64,000 nucleotides of DNA. Origin: Natranaeroarchaeum sulfidigenes (GTDB taxonomy: Archaea > Halobacteriota > Halobacteria > Halobacteriales > Natronoarchaeaceae). The notes beneath the pieces were generated by a model. The model did not search any database. It was given only the letters and a program-made list of their open reading frames with translations, and was not told where the DNA came from. Below are positions 1-7,106 of the stretch, piece by piece (within the stretch, counting starts at the first letter, position 1; each line of letters starts with the position of its first letter). The DNA is taken from assembly GCF_017094485.1 (NCBI RefSeq), contig NZ_CP064786.1, positions 2,794,788 through 2,858,787 of the forward strand, written 5' to 3'. Position numbers and translations under genes: made by a program.

Positions 1-73
1 CACGGTCCTGCACGCGCTGTGCGTCCTCACCCATTACGATCATCGGCTGTCCTTGCTGCATTCGCTGGCTCAT
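1..73 (-). CDS. Thermosome (group II chaperonin) subunit, N-terminal fragment
   Basis: Only the first 24 codons lie in the window; the gene continues past base 1. The visible N-terminus contains QPMIVMGEDAQRVQDR, which matches the start of haloarchaeal thermosome subunits (Cct/Ths), ATP-driven cytosolic chaperonins that fold proteins in a double-ring complex. The ATG at 73 sits about 30 bp downstream of a strong TATA box (101-108), so the transcript should be nearly leaderless. Which subunit paralogue it is cannot be decided from this fragment. Confidence 0.85.
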   Translation of the reverse strand, partial: MSQRMQQGQPMIVMGEDAQRVQDR

Positions 74-100
74 AGTCAAGAGTTGGGTTGATTGCGATTC

Positions 101-115
101 TATATAAACCTGTCT
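101..115 (-). promoter_or_regulatory. BRE/TATA promoter of the thermosome gene
   Basis: On the minus strand this reads AGACAGGTTTATATA: a TATA box (TTTATATA) with a purine-rich BRE-like stretch just upstream. It lies 28-35 bp from the ATG at 73, the correct spacing for a start of transcription a few bases before the codon. The 13 bases 103-115 recur exactly in the promoter at 60795-60807. Confidence 0.75.
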
Positions 116-349
116 TTTCCTAGCGTTGGCCGCCAGCATAGCAAAAGCACTGATTCGACACAAAACCAGATATATCGACATCGCAACCGGGCTACAATCT
201 CGAAATGAGTTCCGTTCGATATCCGGGACGAACTGGCATGGATGGTATTTTATATACTCAACTATCCCCAAGTAGCGCGGAGTGCGAGCAAGTGCGATGA
301 TGTCTGCCCAAAGACTGATAGGACGACCCGAGAAACCTACGCCGACGTG

Positions 350-1999
350 ATGGCCAACTCGACAGCATATGCGCTCCTGTATGCCCTCTCCGGCGGGGTC
401 TCACTCGCCGTCGCTACCTGGGTCTGGTCGCGGCGCGACCAGCGTGGCGCACGCGCATTTATTGCACTCCTGTTTGCGATCGCCACGTGGGCGTTCGTCG
501 ACGCGCTCGCGATTCTGACCGCGTCATCACCGGACTCGTGGCTCGTCTGGCAGAAGGTCCGCTGGAGCATCGCGGCGTTCGTCCCCGCGCTCTGGTTCAT
601 ATTCACGCTCCGGTACACCGATCTATACTCACGGTACGTCCGGCCGATCACCGCGGTCGTGCTCACGGAAGCGGCGATCGTCGCGGGACTGACGCTGACG
701 AACGCCAGCCATCAACTCGTCTGGGAAGCGGTCACGCTACAGGACGGCGTCGCACCGACTGTCGAAACGACGGCCGGTCCAGTGTACATCGCCCATCTCA
801 CGATCGCCGCCGCGCTGGTTCTCGGTGGGATGGTGTTACTACTGCAGGTACTTGTCAACGCCCGGAATGCCCACCAGTCCCAGCCCGCGCTCCTGCTCGC
901 TGGCGGCAGCCTCGCCGTCGTGCTGAGTGCTGGGTCGACGTTCGGCACCTTCCCGCTCGGCAGCGCCGACGTGACGGCGCTTGGATTCGGTCTCGGCAGT
1001 GGTCTCATCGGCTGGGCGCTCTACCGACACCAGCTGTTCGACATCTATCCCGTCGAAACCGACACCGTCATGACCGCGATGCGAGATGCAGTCATCGCGG
1101 TCAACGACGAGCGGCTGGTCACCGACACCAACCCGGCGGCCGACGGGCTACTCACCACCGCGGAACCACTGGGCACGCCGCTATCGGAGGTTCTGCCGAC
1201 AGAACCGGAGGATGCATGGTTCTGCGGCGAGCCGGGAACCCACGAACTAACGATCGACGAGGACGGCGAGCAGCGGTACTACGTGCTCGACGTCACGCCC
1301 CTGCACGACGATCCAGCCCAGCGCGGTCATCTCCTGATCTTCCGCGACGAGACGACGCGCCGAAAACAGCGCCGCGAACTCGAACGACAGAGCGAACACA
1401 TGGAGCAGTTCGCCAGTACGGTCTCGCACGACCTTCGCAACCCCCTCACCGTCGCCGAGAGCGGCATCGAGCTCGTCGGGCGCGAGGCCGACACCGATCG
1501 CGTCGAGATCGTCGCCGAGAGCCTCGATCGGATGCGCACGATCATCGACGAATCGCTCTCCTTTGCTCGCTCCGGCCAGCGTATGGACGAGGGGGACCTC
1601 TGGGAAGTCGAACTCGAACACGTCGCCACCGCCGCGTGGGAGCACGTCGACACCGCCGATGCGACCCTCGAAATCGAGTCCTCGTCGACAGTGCTGGCCA
1701 ACGAGGAACGGCTCACGCGGCTGTTCGAGAACCTGTTCAGGAACAGCGTCGAGCACGGTGGCGATACCGCGACGATCCGCGTCGGCACGCTCGACTCGGG
1801 CGGGTTCTACGTCGCCGACGATGGACCGGGAATCCCGGAGGCGAAGCGCGAGGAAATCTTCGAGCGAGGGTTCACGACCGAGGACGACGGCACCGGCTTC
1901 GGTCTCGCAATCGTCGACGCCATCGTCGGCGCACACGACTGGTCGATCACCGTCACCGACAGCGAGACTGGCGGTGCTCGGTTCGAGGTCGAGACCTAA
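350..1999 (+). CDS. Membrane sensor histidine kinase (7TM-type N-terminus, PAS-like, HisKA, HATPase)
   Basis: 549-residue kinase. Residues ~1-225 are very hydrophobic with about seven membrane segments, as in the HisKA_7TM sensor domain. A degenerate PAS-like segment (~235-335) follows, then a HisKA helix with phospho-acceptor His360 in STVSHDLRNPL, and an ATPase with N-box NLFRNSVEHG, G1 box DDGPGIP and GTGFGLAIV. The frame is open from 242, but a TATA-like TTTATATA lies at about 250-257 inside that stretch, so I chose the ATG at 350 (MANSTAYALLYALSGG), where the first hydrophobic helix begins. No response regulator is adjacent. The ligand is unknown; autophosphorylation at the inner membrane face is expected from the family. 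Confidence 0.88.
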   Translation: MANSTAYALLYALSGGVSLAVATWVWSRRDQRGARAFIALLFAIATWAFVDALAILTASSPDSWLVWQKVRWSIAAFVPALWFIFTLRYTDLYSRYVRPITAVVLTEAAIVAGLTLTNASHQLVWEAVTLQDGVAPTVETTAGPVYIAHLTIAAALVLGGMVLLLQVLVNARNAHQSQPALLLAGGSLAVVLSAGSTFGTFPLGSADVTALGFGLGSGLIGWALYRHQLFDIYPVETDTVMTAMRDAVIAVNDERLVTDTNPAADGLLTTAEPLGTPLSEVLPTEPEDAWFCGEPGTHELTIDEDGEQRYYVLDVTPLHDDPAQRGHLLIFRDETTRRKQRRELERQSEHMEQFASTVSHDLRNPLTVAESGIELVGREADTDRVEIVAESLDRMRTIIDESLSFARSGQRMDEGDLWEVELEHVATAAWEHVDTADATLEIESSSTVLANEERLTRLFENLFRNSVEHGGDTATIRVGTLDSGGFYVADDGPGIPEAKREEIFERGFTTEDDGTGFGLAIVDAIVGAHDWSITVTDSETGGARFEVET

Positions 2000-2274
2000 T
2001 CCTCGCGAAGTGCCTCGGCGATTGCCTCTAGCTCGGCTTTCCGGAACGCTCCTGACACTTCCTCGGGATCGTTCTCGTCGAGTTCACCGATAGAGAACAG
2101 GATCCCCGCCCGCATGTCGGGTTTCGGCGGGAGCGATCCCGGACCGATCTCGTAGCCAACCGCCTCACAGATCGCCGCCAGCGCTTCCTTGGTAAACGCC
2201 GTCGACTCGACGCGCTCGTACCGGCCCGTTTCGACGCGGATCTCGTTTCTGAGTTCGTCGACTGTCGGTGACAT
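1996..2274 (-). CDS. Small acidic protein of unknown function
   Basis: 92 residues, acidic, no membrane segment. I do not recognise a named family. The N-terminus (MSPTVDELRNEIRVETG) looks like a short helical domain, the middle carries a Gly/Pro-rich turn (GPGSLPPKPDM) and the C-terminus is an amphipathic Glu/Ala helix. It converges on the kinase gene with a 4-base overlap of stop codons. Codon use is typical of the GC-rich host, so it is likely a real conserved halophile gene, but nothing in the context points to a role. Confidence 0.6.
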   Translation of the reverse strand: MSPTVDELRNEIRVETGRYERVESTAFTKEALAAICEAVGYEIGPGSLPPKPDMRAGILFSIGELDENDPEEVSGAFRKAELEAIAEALRED

Positions 2275-2531
2275 GGTCGGTGGATGGTTGGTGGGTAAAC
2301 AAAGGTTTCGGGGCGGTCGGCTAGTGGATTGGAGGTCTGTTTCAGTGATCTGATTGGTGGATGAACACGGAGTATAATACTACGATCAGTTTGTTTCGCC
2401 ATGAGCGTTGGGGACTATCCGCTCAGTAGCTGTGCGAACCGTTCGGTGAGCTACAACAGGTAAATAAAATATCTGTACTGGTATGCAAGATGTAGGGTGC
2501 ATATCTTGCACAAGGGGTCAATGCCATTATA
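2275..2531. other. AT-rich intergenic stretch with an inverted repeat
   Basis: 257 bases without a gene. Base composition falls sharply after about 2455. An inverted repeat TGCAAGAT (2484-2491) / ATCTTGCA (2503-2510) lies about 20 bases past the stop codon of the 107-residue gene on the minus strand and may be a transcript-end hairpin. Confidence 0.4.
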
Positions 2532-2855
2532 TCAGGCTTCGTTACCCCAGTTAGGTTGATTCTTGATTCTTGTTCGGACACGTTCAATGTCGCTATCATT
2601 TTCGATATCCAATACGTCTATCATCATATCTCGTGTTCCTTCAGTAATTCTTGGCTTTGGATCGCCACGTCGCTCAAAACTAGCTATTGTCTTCCCAAAG
2701 CTCGTTTCATTCCATTGGTTTTTAACAGGTACAACCCGATGTGCTGCAAGACACTTCATGAGTTTCTTTCGGTTCTTCTGTTCAATTGCCTCCTTCACAC
2801 AAAATTCAAAGTTGTCTGGCCCCGATGGCAAATCAAAGGCGGGCATATCCGACAC
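2532..2855 (-). CDS. Orphan protein in an AT-rich patch, unknown function
   Basis: 107 residues, soluble, not recognised. Composition differs from its neighbours: rich in Asn, Lys and Ile (for example EQKNRKKLMKCLA and VRTRIKNQPNWG), whereas host proteins are Asp/Glu/Ala/Arg-rich, and codons are AT-rich at third positions. This and its place beside a tRNA gene with copied 3' ends suggest horizontally acquired DNA. The start ATG at 2855 is the first in frame; an alternative Met lies three codons in. It could be a remnant of a larger element. Confidence 0.5.
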   Translation of the reverse strand: MSDMPAFDLPSGPDNFEFCVKEAIEQKNRKKLMKCLAAHRVVPVKNQWNETSFGKTIASFERRGDPKPRITEGTRDMMIDVLDIENDSDIERVRTRIKNQPNWGNEA

Positions 2856-3064
2856 TATGTGTGGCTTTATTAATGAATTTATTTCTTCACCAAACGAAAT
2901 TGTGTGATCTAATCTGGATCATCAGTTTCTGCTGCATAGAACCTCTGCATGTTTCACCGAGGTTCTGATGGATTCCAGATAGAGTGTCACTCGTCGCGGT
3001 ATGTGTGTACCCTGTACTGACCGATCAGTGTTGATAAGAGACAGTTTTCAGTTCGTCGCAGAAG
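2856..3064. other. AT-rich intergenic stretch upstream of the orphan gene
   Basis: No gene seen. An inverted repeat AGAACCTC (2938-2945) / GAGGTTCT (2959-2966) lies about 85-110 bp upstream of the orphan gene start. An apparent reading frame across 3001-3417 is an artefact of tRNA 3'-end copies (see rejected items). Confidence 0.4.
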
Positions 3065-3133
3065 CGCCAGGACAGGGATTTGAACCCGATGCAAATCCTC
3101 GCAGACGCTCGGATTTCCGTGGTTCAAGTCCCT
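3065..3133 (-). repeat. tRNA-Ser 3'-end palindromic module S1
   Basis: Bases 3065-3087 are an exact 23-bp copy of the tRNA-Ser T-arm, acceptor strand and discriminator. The T-arm part (3074-3086) is answered by an inverted copy at 3121-3133 (12 of 13 bases pair). Between them sits an inner stem AAATCC (3093-3098) / GGATTT (3111-3116) around GCAGACGCTC. The whole can fold into one long hairpin with the acceptor 3' strand as tail. It is not a complete tRNA: there is no D-arm, anticodon arm or 5' acceptor strand. Confidence 0.8.
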
Positions 3134-3142
3134 CTCGTTCGG

Positions 3143-3202
3143 TTTTCACGGAGACGGCTCACTCGTCGCTGTCACTCCTCGTTCGTGTTGTCTCCGTGAA
3201 AA
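3143..3202. repeat. Perfect 13-bp inverted repeat between modules S1 and S2
   Basis: TTTTCACGGAGAC (3143-3155) is perfectly repaired by its reverse complement at 3190-3202, with a 34-base loop. The right arm ends exactly where the next tRNA 3'-end copy begins. The left part contains GAGACGGCTC (3151-3160), similar to the AGACGTGCTC core of module S2. A strong cruciform or RNA hairpin is possible. Confidence 0.75.
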
Positions 3203-3278
3203 CGCCAGGACAGGGATTTGAACCCGATGCCAGACGTGCTCACATCCGTTGCGCGCGTCTGCCGTGGTTCAAATCCCT
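3203..3278 (-). repeat. tRNA-Ser 3'-end palindromic module S2
   Basis: Same plan as S1. Bases 3203-3225 are the exact 23-bp tRNA 3'-end copy, followed by the same CGATGC as in S1. The outer arms AGGGATTTGAACC (3212-3224) and its perfect complement (3266-3278) pair over 13 bp. Inner arms CAGACG (3231-3236) / CGTCTG (3256-3261) flank a core holding AGACGTGCTC and TGCGCGCG, both also present in the module after tRNA-Val. Confidence 0.8.
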
Positions 3279-3289
3279 TCAATCGGGTA

Positions 3290-3318
3290 TTTGCCACTCA
3301 CGGATTGTTCGTGGCAAA
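3290..3318. repeat. Hairpin directly after the tRNA-Ser 3' end
   Basis: TTTGCCAC (3290-3297) and GTGGCAAA (3311-3318) form a perfect 8-bp stem with a 13-base loop, starting 4 bases beyond the tRNA discriminator base. It occupies the place that the 13-bp inverted repeat occupies between S2 and S1, so hairpin and module alternate. It could act as a tRNA transcript terminator. Confidence 0.65.
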
Positions 3319-3321
3319 ATA

Positions 3322-3403
3322 CGCCAGGACAGGGATTTGAACCCTGAATCCCGAAAGGGAACACGCTTTCCAGGCGTGCGCCTTACCGTTCGGCCATCCT
3401 GGC
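3322..3403 (-). tRNA. tRNA-Ser (anticodon GGA)
   Basis: On the minus strand the acceptor stem GCCAGGA pairs with TCCTGGC, followed by discriminator G at 3322. The anticodon stem CACGC/GCGTG encloses loop CTGGAAA, giving anticodon GGA for Ser codons UCC/UCU. A long class II variable arm (TTCCCTTTCGGGA) and T-arm CAGGG-TTCAAAT-CCCTG are present, as expected for tRNA-Ser. No intron is seen and CCA is not encoded. Its 3' end is copied twice downstream (3065-3087 and 3203-3225). Confidence 0.95.
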
Positions 3404-3430
3404 TCGTCTCACCCTAATCCCGTGCCGTGT

Positions 3431-3640
3431 TTAAGCATTTTCTTTCCGCCTCAACCACCAGCCCTCGCCGTAGTAGGTCGTGCCCGCGGAGACGACGCCG
3501 ACGAGCACGGTCACGAGGACGATCCCCCACAGAGGGATGAACTCACCATCGAGCACCAGCACGTAGGCGTTGTTCAGGACGAGGAAGGCAAGCGCCCCAA
3601 CCACGCCCCATAGCAGGCTCGACTTGATGCGCGGCCTCAC
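3431..3640 (-). CDS. Small two-helix membrane protein, unknown
   Basis: 69 residues with two predicted membrane helices (about residues 8-30 and 36-58) and a basic tail (WWLRRKENA). I do not recognise a named family. Its ATG overlaps the stop codon of the upstream ridA gene by 4 bases (ATGA-type coupling), so it is very likely the third gene of an ilvA-ridA operon read leftward. Nothing in the sequence shows what it does. Confidence 0.6.
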   Translation of the reverse strand: MRPRIKSSLLWGVVGALAFLVLNNAYVLVLDGEFIPLWGIVLVTVLVGVVSAGTTYYGEGWWLRRKENA

Positions 3641-4017
3641 GACTGTGTGGCGATCGCCTCGATCTCGACGCCGACACCTTTCGGGAGCTCGTCGACGCCG
3701 ACGGCGCTTCTGGCCGGGGGCTCTTCGTCGAAGTAAGACGCGTACGTCTCGTTCATCGCGTCGAAGTCGTCGATGTCATCGAGGAAGACAGTGACTTTCA
3801 GGATATCCTCGGGGCCGAGTCCCTCGGCGTCGAGCACGGCCACGAGGTTCGAAAGCGCCTGCTCGGTCTGGACGTCGATCGGTTCGTCATCGAGCAACTC
3901 ACCGTCGGGGGTCAACGGGATCTGGCCTGCGGTAAAGAGCAGGTCGCCGTTCGTGGTCGCCTGACTGTACGCGCCGACTGCGGCGGGGGCAGCGTCGGTG
4001 CTGACGATGCGTTTCAT
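3637..4017 (-). CDS. ridA: RidA family enamine/imine deaminase
   Basis: 126 residues from the ATG at 4017 (MKRIVSTDAAPAAVGAYSQA), the usual RidA length; an earlier in-frame ATG at 4044 adds nine residues not seen in the family. RidA proteins hydrolyse reactive 2-aminoacrylate or 2-aminocrotonate released by PLP enzymes. Family marks include GAYSQA, the TAGQIPL segment, VFLDDIDDFDAMNETY, and the conserved Arg in EPPARSAVGVDELPKGVGVEIEAIA. The next gene upstream is threonine ammonia-lyase, the classic source of the RidA substrate, so the two are very probably co-transcribed for a shared pathway. Confidence 0.9.
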   Translation of the reverse strand: MKRIVSTDAAPAAVGAYSQATTNGDLLFTAGQIPLTPDGELLDDEPIDVQTEQALSNLVAVLDAEGLGPEDILKVTVFLDDIDDFDAMNETYASYFDEEPPARSAVGVDELPKGVGVEIEAIATQS

Positions 4018-4068
4018 GCGAGCATCGTCGGGCGGCGTCGACAAAAAACGGGCGGTCGAGTCCTCGTC

Positions 4069-5280
4069 TCAGGAGAGTAACTCGACTTCGTAGCCACGCT
4101 CTTCCATCCCGGCGACGAGTTCGGCGACGTGTTCGGGGCCTCTGGTCTCCAGATCTAGCTCGACTTCGGCGGCGTTCATGCCGATATCCCGCGAGGTGCG
4201 GTCGTGCTGGATCGCGTAGATGTTGGCCTGCTGGGCGGCGATCACGTCGATCAGATCCTCCAGCGCGCCGGGTCGATCCTTGAGCACCGTCTTGAGCCGG
4301 ACGTACCGTCCCGTCTCGACCAGCCCGCGCATGATGACGGTCGTGAGCGTGTTCAGGTCGATGTTCCCGCCGCAGAGACACGGGACGATCGTCTCGTCCT
4401 CGTCGTACTCGAATCGTCCGTTCAGCAGCGCGGCCAGCGGTACTGCGCCCGCCCCCTCGACCAGTGTCTTCGAGCGTTCGAGCAGATAGGTCAGAGCAAT
4501 GGCGATCTCGGAGTCGTCAACGGTGACTACCTCGTCGACACGCTCGTCGATCACGTCAAACGTCAGGTCGCCAACCCGGCGGGTGGCGATCCCATCGGCG
4601 ATCGTGTCGACGCTCTCGCGTTCGTAGATCTCGCCCTTCTGCAGGGACTCGGCGACGCTCGATGCGCCTTCGGCCTGGACGCCGATCACGCGGATGTCGG
4701 AATCAAATCCTTTGAGGGCCGTCGCAATTCCCGAGATCAGGCCGCCGCCACCGATCGGGACGACGACGGTGTCAACCTCGGGCAGGTCGTCGACGATTTC
4801 GAGGCCGATCGTTCCCTGCCCGGCCATAATGGCGGGGTCGTCGAAGGCGTGGACGTAGGTCCGGCCCTCCTCGTGTTCGATCTCGTGGGCGCGTTCGGCC
4901 GCCTCGCTGTAGTCGACGCCGTAAAGCACGACCTCGCCGCCGTAGCTTCTCGTCGCTTTTACTTTCGCGATCGGTGCGTGCTCGGGCATCACGATCTTGC
5001 TATCCACGCCAGCACGCGAGGCCGCGAGCGCGACACCCTGTGCGTGGTTACCGGCGCTCGCGGTGACAACGCCAGCCGTGCGCTCCTCGTCGCTCAGCGT
5101 GGCGATCCGGTTGGTCGCACCACGGATCTTGAACGCCCCCGTCCGCTGGAACGTCTCCAGTTTCAGGTGAACGTTCGCGCCAGTCATCTCCGAGAACGTG
5201 TGTGAGTATTCGAGCGGCGTCCAGCGGGACGTCTCACGTACCCGTTCGCGGGCGGCGCGTACATCGTCGACATCGAGCAT
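4069..5280 (-). CDS. ilvA: Threonine ammonia-lyase with C-terminal ACT domain
   Basis: 403 residues. Converts L-threonine to 2-oxobutanoate and ammonia, the first step to isoleucine. The PLP lysine is Lys51 in RTGAFKIRGATNRI; SAGNHAQGVAL and the phosphate-binding GGGGLISG loop follow. Residues ~328-403 form a single ACT domain (VRLKTVLKDRPGALEDLIDVI), typical of the shorter archaeal/TdcB-like forms and a likely site of amino-acid control. It heads a leftward operon with ridA. A TATA-like TTATTA lies about 28 bp upstream on the minus strand, and a palindrome at 5339-5359 could be an operator. Confidence 0.92.
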   Translation of the reverse strand: MLDVDDVRAARERVRETSRWTPLEYSHTFSEMTGANVHLKLETFQRTGAFKIRGATNRIATLSDEERTAGVVTASAGNHAQGVALAASRAGVDSKIVMPEHAPIAKVKATRSYGGEVVLYGVDYSEAAERAHEIEHEEGRTYVHAFDDPAIMAGQGTIGLEIVDDLPEVDTVVVPIGGGGLISGIATALKGFDSDIRVIGVQAEGASSVAESLQKGEIYERESVDTIADGIATRRVGDLTFDVIDERVDEVVTVDDSEIAIALTYLLERSKTLVEGAGAVPLAALLNGRFEYDEDETIVPCLCGGNIDLNTLTTVIMRGLVETGRYVRLKTVLKDRPGALEDLIDVIAAQQANIYAIQHDRTSRDIGMNAAEVELDLETRGPEHVAELVAGMEERGYEVELLS

Positions 5281-5338
5281 ACGAGGTGGTACGAACGGTC
5301 GCGGTAATAAGCTACTGTCGGATCGACACCCCCCATGA

Positions 5339-5359
5339 GTGACAGGCGACGCCCGTCAC
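5339..5359. promoter_or_regulatory. 21-bp dyad between ilvA and the SpoIIM-like gene
   Basis: GTGACAGGC and GCCCGTCAC face each other around GAC (arms match except one position each). It lies about 60 bp upstream of ilvA and about 190 bp upstream of the rightward gene, so it could be an operator for ilvA. Only the symmetry is seen; the regulator is unknown. Confidence 0.4.
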
Positions 5360-5499
5360 ACACCCGTCTGACAGCGTTTTCATCGCGGCGCAGTACTGCG
5401 GTTACACTTTCACCCCGGCTGGCTGGGGTTTAAGTTGCAGTGGCCTCCTCTATTCCAATGCACGTCACACGCGCCGTGCAATACTCCCCTCTTCCCCTT

Positions 5500-5540
5500 C
5501 AGATACCCAGAGAGCTAACAGTGAAATGGCTAGGTATCTG
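5500..5540 (+). promoter_or_regulatory. Inverted repeat in the leader of the SpoIIM-like gene
   Basis: CAGATACC (5500-5507) and GGTATCTG (5533-5540) form a perfect 8-bp stem around 25 bases. The right arm ends 10 bases before the ATG at 5551, so in RNA it could affect translation, and in DNA it could bind a dimeric regulator. Confidence 0.4.
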
Positions 5541-5550
5541 AGATATTGGT

Positions 5551-7095
5551 ATGAGTATCGACGATGCCGCGCGCGCCGCCTACCGTGGGTACCGTGCTCG
5601 ACCCTCCGACATACTGCCGTACTACCTGATGGCACTGGCGACCCCAGCCGTCGCCCAGACGGTCATGTTCCTCGGCCTGCTGAGCGGCTATCTGGTGATG
5701 ACCACGCAGAATACCCTCGAACCAATTCTCGTCGAGCTAGAAGCGCTCGGGCCGTTCTCTCTCGATGCACCACAGATCGAGACGACCGAGGCCGACGGCG
5801 AAATCATCATCGACGGCGAGTCGACCGAGCCGCTGCTGTCCGCGCTGGAGAGCGCGGCAACCCTCGAACTGCTGGCGGTTGGCGCGCTGACGATCGTGGG
5901 AATGGCGCTCGCGCTGTTGGTCGTCAACGCCATCATCAGCACCGGACAGGTTCACGCGGTGTACGCGGTCCTTCGTAACCGCTCCGGGCTCCGCGCCGGG
6001 GTCGATGGGATCGCGCGTGACTACCGGCGGTTCGTCGGCCTCGCCGTGCTCGAAATCGCGCTGATGGCGCTCGTCACCGGGCTCCTGGTCGGCGGGGTGG
6101 TGCTGACCTGGTTCCTCGTCGGCGACGGCGCGGCGGTGCTGGTTGGCCTGCTCGCCGCCCTCGCCTGGCTGCCGCTGATCTTCCTCATCTGGCTGTCCTT
6201 TCTGTTCTCGCGACAGGCGGTCGTCGTCGAAGATGTCGGCGTCCTTGCGGCTGTCAGATCCAACCTCGGCTTCATCCGACGGAATCTGCTGACGGCCGGC
6301 CTCTACGTCGTCCTGTTGATCGCCGCTGGGGTCGCTACGTCGACGCTCACGGCCCTGTTCCAGTTCATCGGGACACCCACCGTTGCAGCGCTCGTCAGCC
6401 CCCTCCTGATCCTTCCCTTCCTCGACTTCGTGAAGACGTGGCTGTTCGCCCGCGAGCGAACCGAGTACGAACTCGTTCCCCAGCCCCGCGAGCGCTCGCT
6501 CCGGATGCGCTTCGTCGCTTCCCTCCGCCGTGGCTGGGTCGAACTCCGCTCGTTCGTCCGCGAGACGCCGACGTATCACGCCATTAGCACCGGCGTGTTC
6601 TTCCTGAGCGGCTACGCCGGCTGGGCGCTCAGCGTCCGCCTCGACGCAATCGTGGAGGCCTCCATCGCGAACCGGCTGGTCGGCTGGTTCCCGCCCGCCG
6701 AGGCGATCAACCTTACTGCGAACAACTGGCAGGTCGGTGTCGCCGAGGTGTACTCCGGACTCGCCGCGGGGATCCCAAGCATCGTCGTGTTGATTTACAA
6801 CGGCATCTTCCTCGGCGCACTCACCCGCTTCGAGACCGACCGACTCGAACTGCTGGCCTTCGTCATCCCGCACGGAGTCATCGAGATTCCGGCAATACTG
6901 ATCGCCGGTGCGATGGGGCTGTATCTCGGTCACTCGATGATCCGACTCGTTCGTGGCCGACACGGTCGCGACCGGATCACGGCCGACATCGAACGCGCCT
7001 ATCACGTCATCGTCGGCCTGTTGATCCTGTTTGCCGTCGCAGGCGTCATCGAGGCGTTCGTCAGCCCGTACTATTACGGTCTGCTGGGGATCTGA
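5551..7095 (+). CDS. Large membrane protein with C-terminal SpoIIM (DUF95) domain
   Basis: 514 residues. The N-terminal two thirds (~1-310) carry six or so hydrophobic segments separated by an acidic extracytoplasmic stretch (~62-100). The C-terminal part from about 330 (VRETPTYHAISTGVFFLSGYAGW, later PHGVIEIPAILIAGAMGLYLG) matches the stage II sporulation protein M family, including the signature PHGVIEIPA. SpoIIM homologues are common in archaea that do not sporulate; their role there is unknown, with membrane remodelling or transport suggested. Monocistronic, with a short inverted repeat before the start codon. Confidence 0.85.
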   Translation: MSIDDAARAAYRGYRARPSDILPYYLMALATPAVAQTVMFLGLLSGYLVMTTQNTLEPILVELEALGPFSLDAPQIETTEADGEIIIDGESTEPLLSALESAATLELLAVGALTIVGMALALLVVNAIISTGQVHAVYAVLRNRSGLRAGVDGIARDYRRFVGLAVLEIALMALVTGLLVGGVVLTWFLVGDGAAVLVGLLAALAWLPLIFLIWLSFLFSRQAVVVEDVGVLAAVRSNLGFIRRNLLTAGLYVVLLIAAGVATSTLTALFQFIGTPTVAALVSPLLILPFLDFVKTWLFARERTEYELVPQPRERSLRMRFVASLRRGWVELRSFVRETPTYHAISTGVFFLSGYAGWALSVRLDAIVEASIANRLVGWFPPAEAINLTANNWQVGVAEVYSGLAAGIPSIVVLIYNGIFLGALTRFETDRLELLAFVIPHGVIEIPAILIAGAMGLYLGHSMIRLVRGRHGRDRITADIERAYHVIVGLLILFAVAGVIEAFVSPYYYGLLGI

Positions 7096-7106
7096 GAGGA
7101 GACAGA

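Noticed and set aside
487-2031. 514-residue Arg-rich frame overlapping the first histidine kinase
   Set aside because: Very Arg-rich frame-shifted reading of the kinase gene, with no family features.
3065-3344. Three direct 23-bp repeats as a possible CRISPR array
   Set aside because: Spacing is irregular (138 and 119 bases), one copy is part of a tRNA gene, and the intervening DNA is itself palindromic.
3001-3417. 138-residue open frame containing repeated GQGFEPD peptides
   Set aside because: It is a translation of the tRNA-Ser gene complement and its 3'-end copies; the repeated peptide is the T-arm read as codons.
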